Positions 32,204 to 44,122 are shown, counted from the first letter of the stretch. The stretch is DNA of 64,000 bases from Pseudevernia furfuracea (GCA_022315425.1 JAIUPT010000013.1:682001-746000), one strand, 5' to 3'. The notes: generated from the sequence alone by a model not told the origin. A program made the numbers and translations.

Positions 32204-32375
32204 TAGAAATCGACGATATCGAGGTAAAGATTCCTCGGCGCATCGCGATTTTTGTCTTTGAGGCTCGAGGACGAGCCTTATAAAGGGGGAGATAATTGTT
32301 AGAATTAGTATCTAAATAGAATGTCTGAGGCTGTCAAGCGCAGACATTCTCGAGGCCAGCTTTTTTAGCTGAGTT

Positions 32376-33024
32376 TCTTAGCGGAGAAATGTGATTCTGA
32401 ATTACGATCTATAGACGATTACTTGACTTGCTACGATACTAGAACGATTTCTTAGTTTTAGAACTACATAACGATTCTTTAAATACTACGTTTCAAAAAA
32501 ATTATCGTATTATTTTTTTAGTAGTATCTAAACAGTTACTTACTCGAGACGTTTCTTTTTTTGATACGTTCTATAATATCTATCGTAATAACTGTGAAGC
32601 TTGTTAATAACTGTTAAACTTATTAAGTCGAGTACTCGAAAGTCTTAAATAACAAGAAATATCAACGCTTTTGAACATTTGACTGCAAAAATAAGCGATT
32701 TAGACGATTTTCTCGCGAGGGTAACTTTCTTTAATATATGCACTCACTGTAGTGAGAACATGATTATGAGAGTATATTGGAGTGGGGTTGCGAAATTCCA
32801 CTTGCGGGAGTCGATCTTTCGACGCTAATTGAAAGATACAGCTGACTAATCATGAGACGGTTATCATTTAAGAACGTTTTATTGACCGGGGACGTTTATA
32901 AATTGTTACGATTATTATTTGTCACTATCAAATAACAAGTATATTAAGAATTATCGTTTCGTTAGTACTACCGTAGCACAATCGTAAATTTACGATATTC
33001 TAACTCGCCTTTGTGTCGCTAAGA
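32376..33024. mobile_element. 649-bp insertion with 8-bp inverted ends (TCTTAGCG) in the mini-element LTR
   Basis: It splits the right 86-bp LTR; the two parts rejoin perfectly with a 2-bp TT duplication. Ends are TCTTAGCG and CGCTAAGA, with weaker inverted similarity for about 30 bp. AT-rich outside; the centre (32790-32865, minus strand) has ATCTTTC/GAAAGAT arms and a GATCGACTCCC box that faintly recalls a tRNA-derived sequence. No transposase. Confidence 0.6.
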
Positions 33025-33033
33025 TTGTTAACA

Positions 33034-33801
33034 TTTATCGTAGAGCGAAAGAGAACGTAGATCGAGAGATTAATCGTAAAAGTAATCTAAGTAATTATAA
33101 TTAAATAGATAATATAACAATATTTAATATAAGTGTAAGAGATATAATATCTACGTTTAATAACTATAAATTAGAAAAAAAAAAATATGTTTTGCTGAAA
33201 GAAAAAGTTTAAAAAAATTAACTTATATATAACTCACGACTAGCGCATAGCAATTATTCACGTCGCGTATTTATAACGACGACGACGCGATAACGTAATT
33301 CACGACTCAAACAACAAACTTCACGTTATCTACGATTATACGAACATTTTTATTTTTATGCGTAAGACGTAGAGATATTATAGTCTACGCATTTTAAATT
33401 GAGATTGATAATATTAGCGCGAAGCTAATCTAAAAGAACTCTTTCTCTTATATTCTCTTTAAGATTTAAAGAGTTTTAATAAATCTATTCAAAGCAATAA
33501 ATTTGAGAATAAATTCTTAAAGAGAGAAGATTATATTAATAACGAGTTTAAAAGAATAATTATTATATAAGTTCGAAAATTATCGAGTGTAATCGAATCG
33601 CTTGATATACGTATATTAAGCGAATTCTTGACGTGAGAAGCTTAAGAGAATTATATTTTAAAGTTTCTTATTTTTCTTTCTTAAGAATTAGTCTTACTAT
33701 TAGATATACTATACACAATATATATATCTTCGCTAAGTTCATATTGCTACACAATTCTAGTCTGTCTTATATATATCTATATTATATAAGTTAGTCTAAC
33801 A
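33034..33801 (+). other. Gypsy-B copy A 3' non-coding end and 3' LTR
   Basis: 33034-33533 is collinear with copies B (41050-41540) and C. The 3' LTR is 33534-33801 (268 bp, starting TATTAATAACGAG, a RIPed TGTTAGCAGCGAG). Followed by the target duplication GTTAA. Confidence 0.85.
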
Positions 33802-34226
33802 GTTAAAGACTATTTTAAATTATCGTCTCGCTTATATCGATATTAAGAACGCTTTAAATTTTATATTAATAAAGATAAAAGACTATTATAACGCGTATTA
33901 TTAATTAATATTCTTTAAGAAAGAAAATCTTGTTAAGTTACGACTTTATCGAGAATATAAATTATCAAAAATATTTTTAAACAAGCTGAATTCTTAATTC
34001 GCGAAACTCTTTCGAATGTTAAAACGTATCGAGCGACTTATCTATCGTCTATAACTACTCTTAAATATAAAAGCTTATAACGTTATTTTAATAACTCAAC
34101 TAAAGTCTATTATAGACTCTTTTATAAATTTATATAAACGTCGATTATCTTCTTTATTAGTTATTATCGTCGACGATAACGATAAAGAGAAGAATAAGAT
34201 AAAGCAGTTAATACGTAAACACACTC
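33802..34226 (+). pseudogene. Gypsy-A integrase C-terminal remnant
   Basis: The host Gypsy-A frame lies between the two Gypsy-B insertions. Readable: IKIKDYYNAYY, NLVKLRLYREYKL (the integrase C-terminal domain signature), then KRIERLIYRL. Ends in QLIRKHTL at the target CACTC (34222-34226). Confidence 0.72.
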
Positions 34227-34494
34227 TGTTAGCAGCGGGACCAAGAGGACAGCTGTCGCATGAGCCCGGGGGTTGCCGAGCGTAATCGGATCGCTTGGCA
34301 TACGCATGCCAAGCGGATCCTTGGCGTGAGAAGCTTAAGAGGGCCATGCCTCGAAGTTTCCCATTTTCCTTCCTTAAGAATTAGTCTTACTATTAGATAT
34401 ACTATACGCAATATATATATCTTCGCTAAGTTCACATTGCTACACAATCCTAGCCTGTCTTATATATATCTATATTATATAAGTCAGTCTAACA
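34227..34494 (+). repeat. 5' LTR of Gypsy-B copy B, nearly unmutated
   Basis: Keeps GC-rich blocks (CAGCGGGACCAAGAGGACAG, GAGCCCGGGGGTTGCCGAG) that are converted to AT in all other LTR copies of the family; ends GTCTAACA. Best available reference for the family. Confidence 0.92.
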
Positions 34495-34608
34495 ATTCTA
34501 ATTCTTCTTTCCATCGAGAGATAGCGATTCGAACTTAGTATAATAACAATCACTCGCTCGCAATCGCAACGTATCAGAAACGAAGCAGATTTATTCAACT
34601 CGCATATC

Positions 34609-35025
34609 ATGTCTAAAGAACAGTCACAGACAGTGAACCTAAACGAATCAGATCATATCTCTGACGTGGAATTCGAGGGTCAAAGACAATCGACATCTGC
34701 TTCGGGAGACGATGTTATCGATCTAACTTTGAACGAGCGATTGACTCAGACAACTCAACGCCGAGATCAGCTACTAAAAAGACGACAACTGAATAACATC
34801 AACGAAGAGATCAATGTTCTTCAACGAGAGAAATCGTCAGATGAACGAGATCAAGACGATATCGAATCGAACACGTCGAATGCTCGTCGTGACTCTTCTA
34901 ATGCCCGAGCAGGGTCAAAACGTCATTCAAATATTAAATTGATACATGTCACAAAACGACGAAGTGTTAAATCAAAGAATCTTAACGATTATCATAACAA
35001 ATCGAGACGAGAGCATCGTGACTGA
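34609..35025 (+). CDS. Gag N-terminal ORF of Gypsy-B copy B
   Basis: 138 codons, starting 114 bp inside the 5' LTR. Very acidic and basic, Asn/Ser/Arg-rich, with a probable coiled coil at residues 40-80 (NERLTQTTQRRDQLLKRRQL region). No enzymatic motif. The TGA at its end is probably a RIPed TGG, since a Gag-like reading continues and a zinc knuckle remnant (YYNCHKKRHYANEYR, originally Cys at both Tyr) lies near 35703-35747. It is a fragment of a longer Gag. Confidence 0.6.
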   Translation: MSKEQSQTVNLNESDHISDVEFEGQRQSTSASGDDVIDLTLNERLTQTTQRRDQLLKRRQLNNINEEINVLQREKSSDERDQDDIESNTSNARRDSSNARAGSKRHSNIKLIHVTKRRSVKSKNLNDYHNKSRREHRD

Positions 35026-38000
35026 ATACGAGACGTCGAAGTTGCATTTATGAATGTCTCAGCGTATTTTCTAAACGATCACGATAAAATTGTTTAATGT
35101 ATACAATTTTTAGCGAGAGACTCTAAGAAACAATAACATAACGAACGAGAAAAGAACTCGATCAAGATAGAAAGCTGAGATCACTTCGTCTCTTTTCTAC
35201 TTAATAAAATATAAAATTTAATCAATCGATAACTGAAGATAAACATGATCTATACGAATACGCGATAAAGACTATCTCAATTAGTAACTCAATTTAAGAT
35301 TTATCTTTTCAGTCTCGAGACATAATTATCGTCGTCGAACGAAATTCAACGAGTTGTGACGTTAATAACGAGACTTCTTTCGAAACTTCAAGGCGATATC
35401 ACTCGCACGAGATAAATAGTCTCGACGCGAGAAGATCTTATCGCTCAGACTATTCGTCTGAAGAATACGAATAAGAGAGTTAACGCACGCTCATCACATA
35501 ATAAACGAGATATAAACGATATCGATTCGAATACGAATCAAAGACGAAACAAAGAAAATAAGAAAGAGAATAAACTTAATAACAATAAACGAGCGACGCA
35601 ATCTCGCAAGAATAAGAAAGCGAATACTTCGCGTCGCTCAAACGAAGGTGAATCTCGAGACAAAACGTCGAAAAGCAAGAAACATCTAAAGATAGTCGAA
35701 TATTACAACTGTCATAAGAAGAGACATTACGCAAACGAATATCGACAATTCAAGACAGACGACGTCAATCGTGTGTCTATCGATGACGTTGAAAACATTA
35801 ATGCTTATGCTATCGAGTTATCTTCGTCGAGAAAAGAAAGACTCTCGTCGAAGACTCCTTAACGACGAGAGCAAAACAAGAAGTCATTTCGATACCCAGT
35901 ATAATTTTCTTAGAGAAAGTGATTGCAGAAGATCGAGAAGCAACTCTAATATCGACTTCGACATAATTTGACAACGAGATCGAAGTTAATGTGATTGATC
36001 AGCGCTTTGCCCTCGAACATAATCTCGAATCAATCGAAGCGCCTTTGTCAAGTGTCAAATGAATAAATAACAACACGACCTTTTGCTATATCGTCTATCT
36101 TGTACACTATGAGTTATAAGATAGTTGAAGTCATATAAAGCGATGTTCGTACATCTTTTATGTTATCGCAAAAGAAGACAATTCACTCTTTATATTAAAA
36201 CTATCAGCATTAACAGATAAAGATATCGTGATTGATATTGTTAAGAGAATCTAACGCTTTAATGTCGATGCGTATGCGTATAAGATACTCTCACTTTAAG
36301 ATTTTGCTAACGCATTGAAGAGAGAAAAGTCAGTGTATACTTTAATGATTATAGATATTTTTGATGCGTCAGCAAGAAAATATTACATTAACGAAGTCTT
36401 AGCGAACACATTACAATCGCAGATCGCAGACGCTATTTCAAAATTGTCAGAGAAGTTGCGCGAATACGAAGACGTATTTTTAATCGAAGAAGTCGATCGA
36501 CTCTCGTCGCACGAAGAACGTGATCATGTTATTAAGACTATAGCGAAATCATTATTTGATTTATTATATAATCTATCTAACATCGAGTTAGCGACACTAA
36601 GAACATATCTAAACGATATCTTAGCGAAAGACTGAATTCAGTATTCAACGAGCTTAGCAGAGTTTCTTATTCTTTTCGTATCAAAAAAGAATAACGACTT
36701 GCGACTATATATCGACTATCGAGAATTGAACAAAGTCACGATAAAAAATCGTCACTCTTTGTCTTTGATTAGTGAGACTCTAAATCGTTTAAATGAAGTC
36801 AAGAGATTCACAAAATTGAATCTCAAGGATACGTATTATCGTATTCGAATTCGTAAGGGCGATGAGTGAAAGACTGCGTTTCGTACGCGTTATGATCACT
36901 TTGAGTACTTGATAATGTCATTTGACCTAATCAACGCCCCCGCGACCTTTCAGACTTACATCAATAAGTCGTTGACGGGCCTAATTAACAATTTTTGCGT
37001 TGTTTATCTTGACGACATTTTGATTTATTCGAGTTCGCAAGAAGAACATTTAGATCATGTTAAGTAAGTGCTTAAGAGACTAAGACGTTTTAGTCTATAT
37101 ATAAGTTTGAAGAAATGTGAGTTCTTCATCACAGAAGTCGAATTTCTAGACTTCATAATGTTCATCGATAACGTCGCAATGAACAAACGCAGAGTGAAAG
37201 CAATTCAGAAGTGATCGAGATCTAAGTCCTTTCATGAGATATAGATCTTTTTGAACTTTGTGAATTTCTATCGAAGATTCATTTATCACTACTCTCAAAT
37301 TGTCGAATCACTCATAAACTTGCTCAAGAGAAGTATCAAGAAAATCAAGATAGAATCTTTTGATTGATCTGTTGAGACGAAGAAGACATTTCGACGACTT
37401 CGCGAAGTCTTTATAAAAGCGCCCCTTCTATGTCACTTTGATTTAGAACTTCTCATCAGAGTAAAAACGGATACTTTAGATTTCGACTTAACAGACATTT
37501 TGACCCAGTTATAAAATAACAATAAGCAATGACATTTAGTTATATTTTATTCTCGAAAAATGATTTCTGTAGAGCGAAATTATAAGATTCATAATTAAAA
37601 GTTACTCGTTATCGTAACGATCTTCAAATAGTGACGTTATTATTTAAAAGAGAGTTTTCATTCTATGAAAGTACTTACGAATTATAACAATCTAAAGTAC
37701 TTCATGAAAATGACGAGTTTAAATAAGCGACAAGTCAGATGAACAATAAAGTTATTAATGTTTGATTTTTTTATTACACACAGATCAGAAAAGATAAACT
37801 TAGTCGATACGTCGTCAAGACGATCTAATTATAAGAGTGAAAACGAGTCGCTAAATCGACTATTATCAACGTTATAACAGAAATTAACAGCGATAGAAGA
37901 TCTAATAAGTCTCATATTTGCTGTTATTCGAACAGCGTATAAACAAGATAAGAGTTATAAGTATACGAAGCGCAGCTCAAACGTTAAACCCCCCTTTGCG

Positions 38001-40010
38001 ATACACAGTCTAGACGTGAATACACAGCATAATCTAATAACTGACAATAGAAAAGAAGTGACTGCTCAGAAGATAACACTTACAAATTTGATAACAGTTG
38101 CAATTCAAGAGACTCATCTTGATATTATATATTCTTCGAGACTTAGAAAATCTTCAACTGCGAGAGTAGAGAGTTCAAGCGAGATACTTATTTAGAGTAC
38201 ACGTAACGTAGCTGTCGCGTAGCTTAACTCTATTACTGAAACTGTTGATTATAAACAGCTCGTCTCACGCTTAGTAGCTCACATTGCGACAATAAGCGAA
38301 ACGACATATGATCTCAGTAACAAGTTCATCTTCGAGCTTATCAAAGCACTTCAGCTAAAAGACTCTTATATTCAATAGCGAAGAGAAGACGAAGCGCAGA
38401 ACAAGCGAAAGAATAACGTCGAAGCTTGAATATGAGATAGTCAGAGACTGTTAAGATATAAGAATATGTTGTACGTCCTCGAAGAGACTTTCGTCCGCGA
38501 AGAGCTATTGAGACGTCATCATAATGATCCCTTAACGAGACATTTCGATGTCGACAAGACACTAAAACTAATGACTAGAAAATACTATTGAAATAGTATT
38601 AAGGCAGACGTGAAATCATATGTGAATATATGTGATGTCTGTCAGAGAGTGAAGGTGAAGCGACATCGTTCACATGGCGAGCTGAGTGCGCTTCCTCAAT
38701 CAAGCCGTCCTTGAAAGAAAATCACGATGAATTTCATCACGAATCTTTCTTCAAGTCGACGCAGAGACTACGTTTACGATGCGATTCTTATAATCGTCGA
38801 TAGATACATCAAAATAATAAGATATCTATCAATCACAAAGAAAATCAATGTCTTCGATCTCGAACAGCTGCTCATGAAAGAAATCTTTCTTCGATTTGAC
38901 CCATCAGAAGATATAGTCACTAATCGTGATTCTATATTTACGAGTGCGTTTTGATCGCAAGTCTATTATCAAATGAAGGTGAAACGTAGACTAAGCACTG
39001 TCTTTTATTCTCAAACTAATGATCAAATCGAACGACAAAATCAAATCTTGAAACACTATCTTCGAGTTTTTTGTAACGAGCAACAAAACGACTGAGCGAA
39101 TCTCTTATTTATAGTCGAGTATATCTATCAACAAAGTTAATATAAGACGTTGAATTACAGTTCATTCTATGCAATATACGACTACAACCTCGACTTTGAA
39201 TTGAGAATCGAGAACGATTCTTCTCAAGAGAAGATGTCAGCAGCGAAAGAACGTGTAAAAGAAATTTATACGTTACGAGAAGAGCTTGCGAAACGTTAAT
39301 AAAAAGTATTCGAATCGTAAGCGAAAACGTACAACAAAAAGCATCAAGCATAATTCTTTCAGAAAGAAGACTTGATAATATTATTAATCAAGAATCTCAA
39401 ACAAAAACGATCAAACAAGAAGCTTTCGAACAAGGTAATTGACTTATTCATTATTCGAAATGTCGTAGACAAGCAAGCTTATCGATTAGCGCTTTCGTTA
39501 ATCTATCGCATACATAACGTTTTTTATATATTATTATTAGAACTCTATCGTCGTAGAGATAATAACACGATATTAGTATACATAGCAGCGAAATTAATAG
39601 ATAATAAAGAAGAATAAGAGATCGAAAAGATCTTGAACAAGCGAAAGCGTAAGAATAAGATAAAATATCTTATTCGTTGAACTGAGTATTTTTATAAGTA
39701 TAATTAGTAAGTATTAGAGAAAGATATAAAACATTCGCAGAAGCTACGAGACGCTTTCGAAAAGTTAAAGAAGCGAAGACGAAGAGCACGATAGATATAT
39801 AAAAGATAATATCTCGAAGAGTAACGATTCTAAAATTGCTCGAAGATATCGTAATAAAAAAAGATGTTCAAAGATCAAAGAGAATCGAAAAAACACAACT
39901 CATAAGCAGCGCAGAGTATATCTATTATATCTAACTCGAAGATTAGACGCATTAAAGATGTCGACGTAAGATTAGATTACTTCGCCTCTTACATTATCTC
40001 GTCCTTATTC
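35026..40010 (+). pseudogene. Gypsy-B copy B Gag/Pol: reverse transcriptase, RNase H, integrase, chromodomain
   Basis: A pol frame with scattered stops. Open parts: 36315-36635 (REYEDVFLIEEVDRLSSHEE, then YNLSNIELATLRTYL), 38727-38954 and 39372-39617. Reverse transcriptase: YIDYRELNKVTIKN, FDLINAPATFQTYINKSL, catalytic YLDD at 37005-37016 followed by ILIYSS. RNase H: near IRVKTDTLDFDLTD. Integrase: zinc part with ICDVCQRVKVKRH and core AILIIVDRYIK, later RLSTVFYSQTNDQIERQN. Chromodomain at about 39619-39750 (IKYLIR-TEYFYKYN, the dash a TGA for Trp). Stops replace Trp and Gln codons, as RIP predicts. Confidence 0.88.
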
Positions 40011-41540
40011 TCTTAATCCCTCTCGTTATTATTCTTATTCTCGTTCTTCTCGTCGTTCGCATCAACTCTCTAAATAATGATATTCACATTCAGTTTCTTC
40101 AACTCCCTAGCCCTAGCTGCGACGAACCCGATGAAAGAGGCGGCGAAAGACGTCGAGAAAGCGAGAACCTCGTCGAGAAAAGACGATTCGAAGACGTCGA
40201 TCTCGCCGACGAGAGTCTCGTCCCCTTAGTCATCACCCTCATTGTTCTCATCGTTGTGACCGTCGTCACCTTCGTTGTCGTTGCGATTGTTATCGTCTTC
40301 GTTATTACTATCGTTAAAAGACGACGAAGAGAAGTCTAATGAAGAAGAGAGAGAAATCAAATTAAGCGACGAAAGACTCGTCTAAAAGTAACGTTAATAT
40401 GATCAGAGCGTGATGTTAACGAACCCGAAGCACATATCGAAAAGCGCATAACATTATACATATCTCGAAGAGTCTTCGACAAATTGCGTAGGGTTCTAGT
40501 CTAATCTAGAATCGTCGTTAGCATATCGAGCTTCTTATACTCATCTAAACGATTTTATATTCGTTGATGCGCTGAGAGCAACTTATCAAATCGTTTAACT
40601 TGACGTATTAACGTCGCACGACTAACGTAGTTATAATAATACGAGTCTCAGCGACGTCGTATCGATCGAGCGTATCTGACTCAAAGACGAAACACGTTAT
40701 TCGCGAACGTTCGAATCGCGACAATTGCTGAAATCTATTAGTACTTCGATTAACTCATATTTTATTTACGCTATTAATGCGTTTCGAATAGAAATATATA
40801 TAGTCACGCAGTTGACTTTCCCCTTCGCACAATTATCACATCGTGTCAAATTGTTATCTTCGCTGTCGAACTTGTTATTGTACGACCCTACGTCGTGCTC
40901 TCAAGCACGACGCGCACAACGATAATACGAATTCTTTAAGAGACGCTTCACTATACGAGTGAATCGTACGACAAGCGTCGCGAGAGCGGGCTAAAAGCGT
41001 GTTAATAACGTATACGAAAATCGAGAAGCTTAGACTTACGACTAATAATATAAGAATCGAGAGAACAATTGAAGCTATCATAATCAAATAGATAATACGA
41101 TAATGTTTAATATATATATAAGAAGTGTGATATCTACGTTTGATAGCTATGAATTAGAATAGAGAGAAGTGTGTTTTATAAAAAACAAAAAGTTTAAAAA
41201 AACAAACTTATATATAACTCACGGCTAGCGCATAGCAATTATTCACGTCGCGCACCTATAACGACGACGACGCGATCACGCGATTCACGACTCAAACAAC
41301 AAGGGACATTAACAACGTCGACAAACTTCACGTCGTCTACGATTATACGAACATTTTTATTCTTATGCGCAAGGCGTAGAGATATCACAATCTACGCATT
41401 TCAAATTGAGATTTACAATGTCAGCGCGAAGCTAATCTGAAAGAACTCTTTCTCTTATATCCTCTCTGAGATTTAAAGAGTTTTAATGAGTCTATTTAGA
41501 ACAATAAATTCGAGAACGAATTCTTGAAGAAAGAAGATCA
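40011..41540 (+). other. Gypsy-B copy B 3' non-coding region
   Basis: About 1.5 kb without a conserved frame, between the chromodomain and the 3' LTR. Collinear with copy A (30300-33533 minus its insertions) and copy C (52327-53248, inverted). The open frames here (40725-40925, minus 41087-40875) are not conserved between copies. Confidence 0.7.
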
Positions 41541-41807
41541 TATTAGCAGCGAGATCAAGAGAATAGCTATCGTATGAGCTCGAGAATTGCCGAGCGTAAG
41601 CGAATCGCTTGATATACGCATGTCAAGCGGATTCTTGACGTGAGAAGCTTAAGAGGGCCATGTCTCGAAGTTTCCCATTTTCCTTTCTTAAGAATTAGTC
41701 TTACTATTAGATATACTATACGCAATATATATATCTTCGCTAAGTTTACATTGCTACACAACCCTAGCCTGTCTATATATATCTATATTATATAAGTCAG
41801 TCTAACA

Positions 41808-42414
41808 CACTCGCTTTATCGAACGTTCGAAGAATAAGATTATAAAATATTTAATACGCTGAATTAATTATGATTCGAAGCATAATATATAAATAATAGT
41901 CAAACAACTAACGCATATTAAAGATTTTATCGACGATTTCGAAGTTAGTTAAAAAGAAGCAGTCATTATATTCATTTTTAACGATTAATTACGTGTGATA
42001 ATAATTATTTCATCTAAGCTATTAGTCGTGTTATTAAAAGATTTTATTATATTAACATCTTTTATAATTATTTTCAGATCTACGTTAATACTCTTACTAT
42101 TAAGAGATTCTATTACATTAATATCTTCGTTAAAATTATTACTTTCAAGATCGTTAAAGACTTTAATATCTCTTAAGCTTATATTATCTACATTAATAGC
42201 TCTGTTATTAAAGACTTTTATAATATCGTCGACAATAAGTATTGTCAAAGACTTTAATAACTACGTCGTCTATAACTTCGTTATTATCGACATCGTCTAC
42301 GTCGTCTACACGAGCACTCTTATTACTTTTATCATCGTCTTCGACTTGATTAAGCGTATATTTGAGATTATGATTATGTCATCGAGACGATAACTTTGTT
42401 TGTATTTGAATATC
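41808..42414 (+). pseudogene. Gypsy-A chromodomain remnant and 3' end
   Basis: The frame resumes directly after Gypsy-B copy B with SKNKIIKYLIR and RFEA (chromodomain). After that it is AT-rich and non-coding to the 3' LTR at 42415. The open frames 42248-41985 (minus) and 41995-42393 (plus) are low-complexity shadows. Confidence 0.7.
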
Positions 42415-42599
42415 TGTTACGACTATATCTTTCTTTTGCGAAAGTCTTTCGCAGAAAGCTTCTGTTCTAGAGAGACTAAAGAAATTAGATCAAGCTAATA
42501 TTAGCGTCTTCAAGATATTTCTACTTAAGTAGTCGTCTCATAGATAGAATAAGATAATCTTTTATTACTTCAAGTTCTTCGCATAGATGCATCGCATTA
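42415..42599 (+). repeat. 3' LTR of Gypsy-A
   Basis: 185 bp, paired with 8941-9125, followed by ATTTT (42600-42604). Confidence 0.85.
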
Positions 42600-42604
42600 A
42601 TTTT

Positions 42605-44122
42605 CGTTAGATTCGCAACTTTAAGAATTTTTAACAGAATTTAGTCTTATAAATAATTTTTAACTCTATAAATCTTAATTTTTAATAATCGACGTCGACG
42701 ACGAAAAGATATTACGACGACGAATATTTATATTATATCAAATTAGATTTTAGATTCATATGATTTAAATATTTTTCTCGCGAGAATAATACGTATCGTT
42801 CTCGAAACTCATATTACGTATATCTTATTACATATATCTTACTATTGCGTATATCTTATTACGCATATTCTATTGCGTATATTAAAAATTTTTTAACTTG
42901 CTAATCGTACGAATTCGTCGAAAAGAGTTAAATATAGATAAAGTTTACTAAATAGACTAAATCGTATTAATCGTACGAATTCGACGAAAATCGTGCGAAA
43001 AGAAACTTTTTAGATTTAATAATATATATATATATATAAATTAAGATATTTTAACTTAGCTCTATACTATTCTATTATATATACTAATACGTTTATTACG
43101 AATAAAGGATAAGATAACTTAATTATATAATAATAAAAGAAGATATTTATTATTTTATAAAGTTATAAAGTAGATATATACGAAGAAAGACGCGCTAAGA
43201 TCTATTCTAGACTAGTATCGTAGTATTAAGATCTTAATAGAGTCTTTTTATAATAACGTTATTACGTTTTTATAAATTAAATTAATACTTTTAATTATAA
43301 GATTTATTTCGTAAGATAAAGAAAAGATTATTATTATAATTCTCGCTATTATTCGATTTAATAATATTAAATCTTCTTAACGACGTATTCGTAAAATTAA
43401 GTTTATTCTTACGATATTTAATTATAAAGTTAAACGTAATTAAATTTTTAACTTAGCGAATCTATTTCGTAATAAGCTCTTTTATTATTATAAAATAATC
43501 TAAGTTATTATTATTATAATTCTAGTCTATATAATATTATAACTCTTAATTCGATCTAGCGTCGACACTAGCGCGATCTAATATAATTTATATAAAGACA
43601 TTATAGTTATTACGAGCGTATTTCGTATTTCTTAATAATATCTATCTATGTTAATATTTCTTTATTAATATACTATTTCTTTTAGACTTAGCGTGCTAGA
43701 GTACTAGTTAAATAAATATCTTAGTTGTGTGTATAATAGTAGAATAATATTCTAGCTAAGAGAAATCTAATATTAAATACTCTGCTTAGCGTGTTAAGTC
43801 TTCTTCGAAAGAATCTTCTTTCTATCTCGACAAGATCTTTTTATTAATTATGCTTATAACAGATATTATTAATAGAAATAAAGTCGTCGTCTCGATGATA
43901 ATATCGAAAGCAAAAGAAATACGAAAGTTGCGAAAGAAACTTTTTTTTAATCGATATAAATTTAGACTCGCAAACTCGTAAAGTAGTTAAAAGAGCAGCA
44001 TTATTATTAATCGTCTTATATTCTTTTATCGTTTCTTTGATATGACGTAGAAGTTCTCGCTCGATTTTTTAAATATTAGCTTTCGAGTTATAGTTTAGTT
44101 ATCTCATCAAGTATTATATAAA
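42605..44122. other. AT-rich RIPed sequence, unrecognised
   Basis: Begins with CGTTAGATTCGC, the right arm of the palindrome at 8876. Contains repeated GCGTATATCTTATTAC motifs (42830-42890) and a TA run (43021-43040). No coding frame. Probably the remains of one or more elements too decayed to name. Confidence 0.5.

Larger units (their letters stand above)
31528..33033 (+). mobile_element. Mini LTR element (86-bp LTRs), self-priming type, with an insertion in its 3' LTR
   Basis: Left LTR 31528-31613 (86 bp; TATTAG, originally TGTTAG, to CTAACA). The right LTR is 32297-32375 plus 33027-33033, also exactly 86 bp once the 32376-33024 insert is removed. Target duplication TTTAT (31523-31527, 33034-33038); the empty site is seen in copy C near 52825. 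Three bases inside the left LTR, GTGTCTGCGCTT (31617-31628) is the exact complement of LTR segment AAGCGCAGACAC (31567-31578), the arrangement of Tf1/sushi self-primed elements. The polypurine tract AAAGGGGGAGA precedes the right LTR. The 683-bp interior is GC-rich and has no pol gene, so it is non-autonomous. Confidence 0.84.
21252..33801 (+). mobile_element. Gypsy-B copy A: chromovirus with five nested insertions
   Basis: LTRs of 268 bp (21252-21519, 33534-33801) and an exact target duplication GTTAA (21247-21251, 33802-33806). Five later insertions (21920-22124, 23105-25969, 27849-28036, 31031-31198, 31528-33033) account for the excess length. Removed with their duplications, 7,593 bp remain, against 7,581 bp for copy B at 34227. 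Heavily RIPed: Gag, reverse transcriptase and integrase are readable only by comparison with copy B. Confidence 0.9.
34227..41807 (+). mobile_element. Gypsy-B copy B: complete, moderately RIPed Ty3/Gypsy chromovirus
   Basis: LTRs 34227-34494 (268 bp) and 41541-41807 (267 bp), exact target duplication CACTC (34222-34226, 41808-41812). Order on the plus strand: Gag, zinc knuckle, protease region, reverse transcriptase, RNase H, integrase, chromodomain, about 1.5 kb of 3' non-coding sequence. The 5' LTR and Gag are almost free of RIP while the rest, including the 3' LTR, is mutated. Three bases inside the 5' LTR a 9-nt stretch (CTAATTCTT, 34498-34506) is complementary to LTR bases 34376-34384, possibly a self-priming site. 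Confidence 0.92.
8941..42599 (+). mobile_element. Gypsy-A: RIPed Ty3/Gypsy chromovirus carrying a stack of nested insertions
   Basis: Two 185-bp direct repeats (8941-9125 and 42415-42599), differing mainly by transitions, are the LTRs. They start TGTTACG and end CATTA (CA converted to TA). The target duplication ATTTT is exact on both sides. Removing the six direct insertions described below leaves about 7.26 kb. That remainder reads in order on the plus strand as Gag with a zinc finger, protease, reverse transcriptase, RNase H, integrase and chromodomain, all littered with TAG/TGA/TAA from Trp and Gln codons. The frame resumes across the insertions, which confirms the reconstruction. The element is dead and is the oldest layer of the stack. 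Confidence 0.88.

Noticed and set aside
32730..32890. tRNA gene or tRNA-derived SINE on the minus strand
   Set aside because: Only a B-box-like GATCGACTCCC and one 7-bp stem are visible; no full cloverleaf with acceptor and T stems can be drawn.
34260..34538. ORF within the Gypsy-B 5' LTR (plus) and antisense ORFs 34447-34229, 34347-34096
   Set aside because: They lie in or across the LTR, are not conserved in other LTR copies, and reflect only that this LTR escaped RIP.
41985..42393. Paired sense/antisense ORFs rich in Ile/Leu/Ser and Asn
   Set aside because: Low-complexity AT-rich shadows in the Gypsy-A 3' end; no conserved residues.
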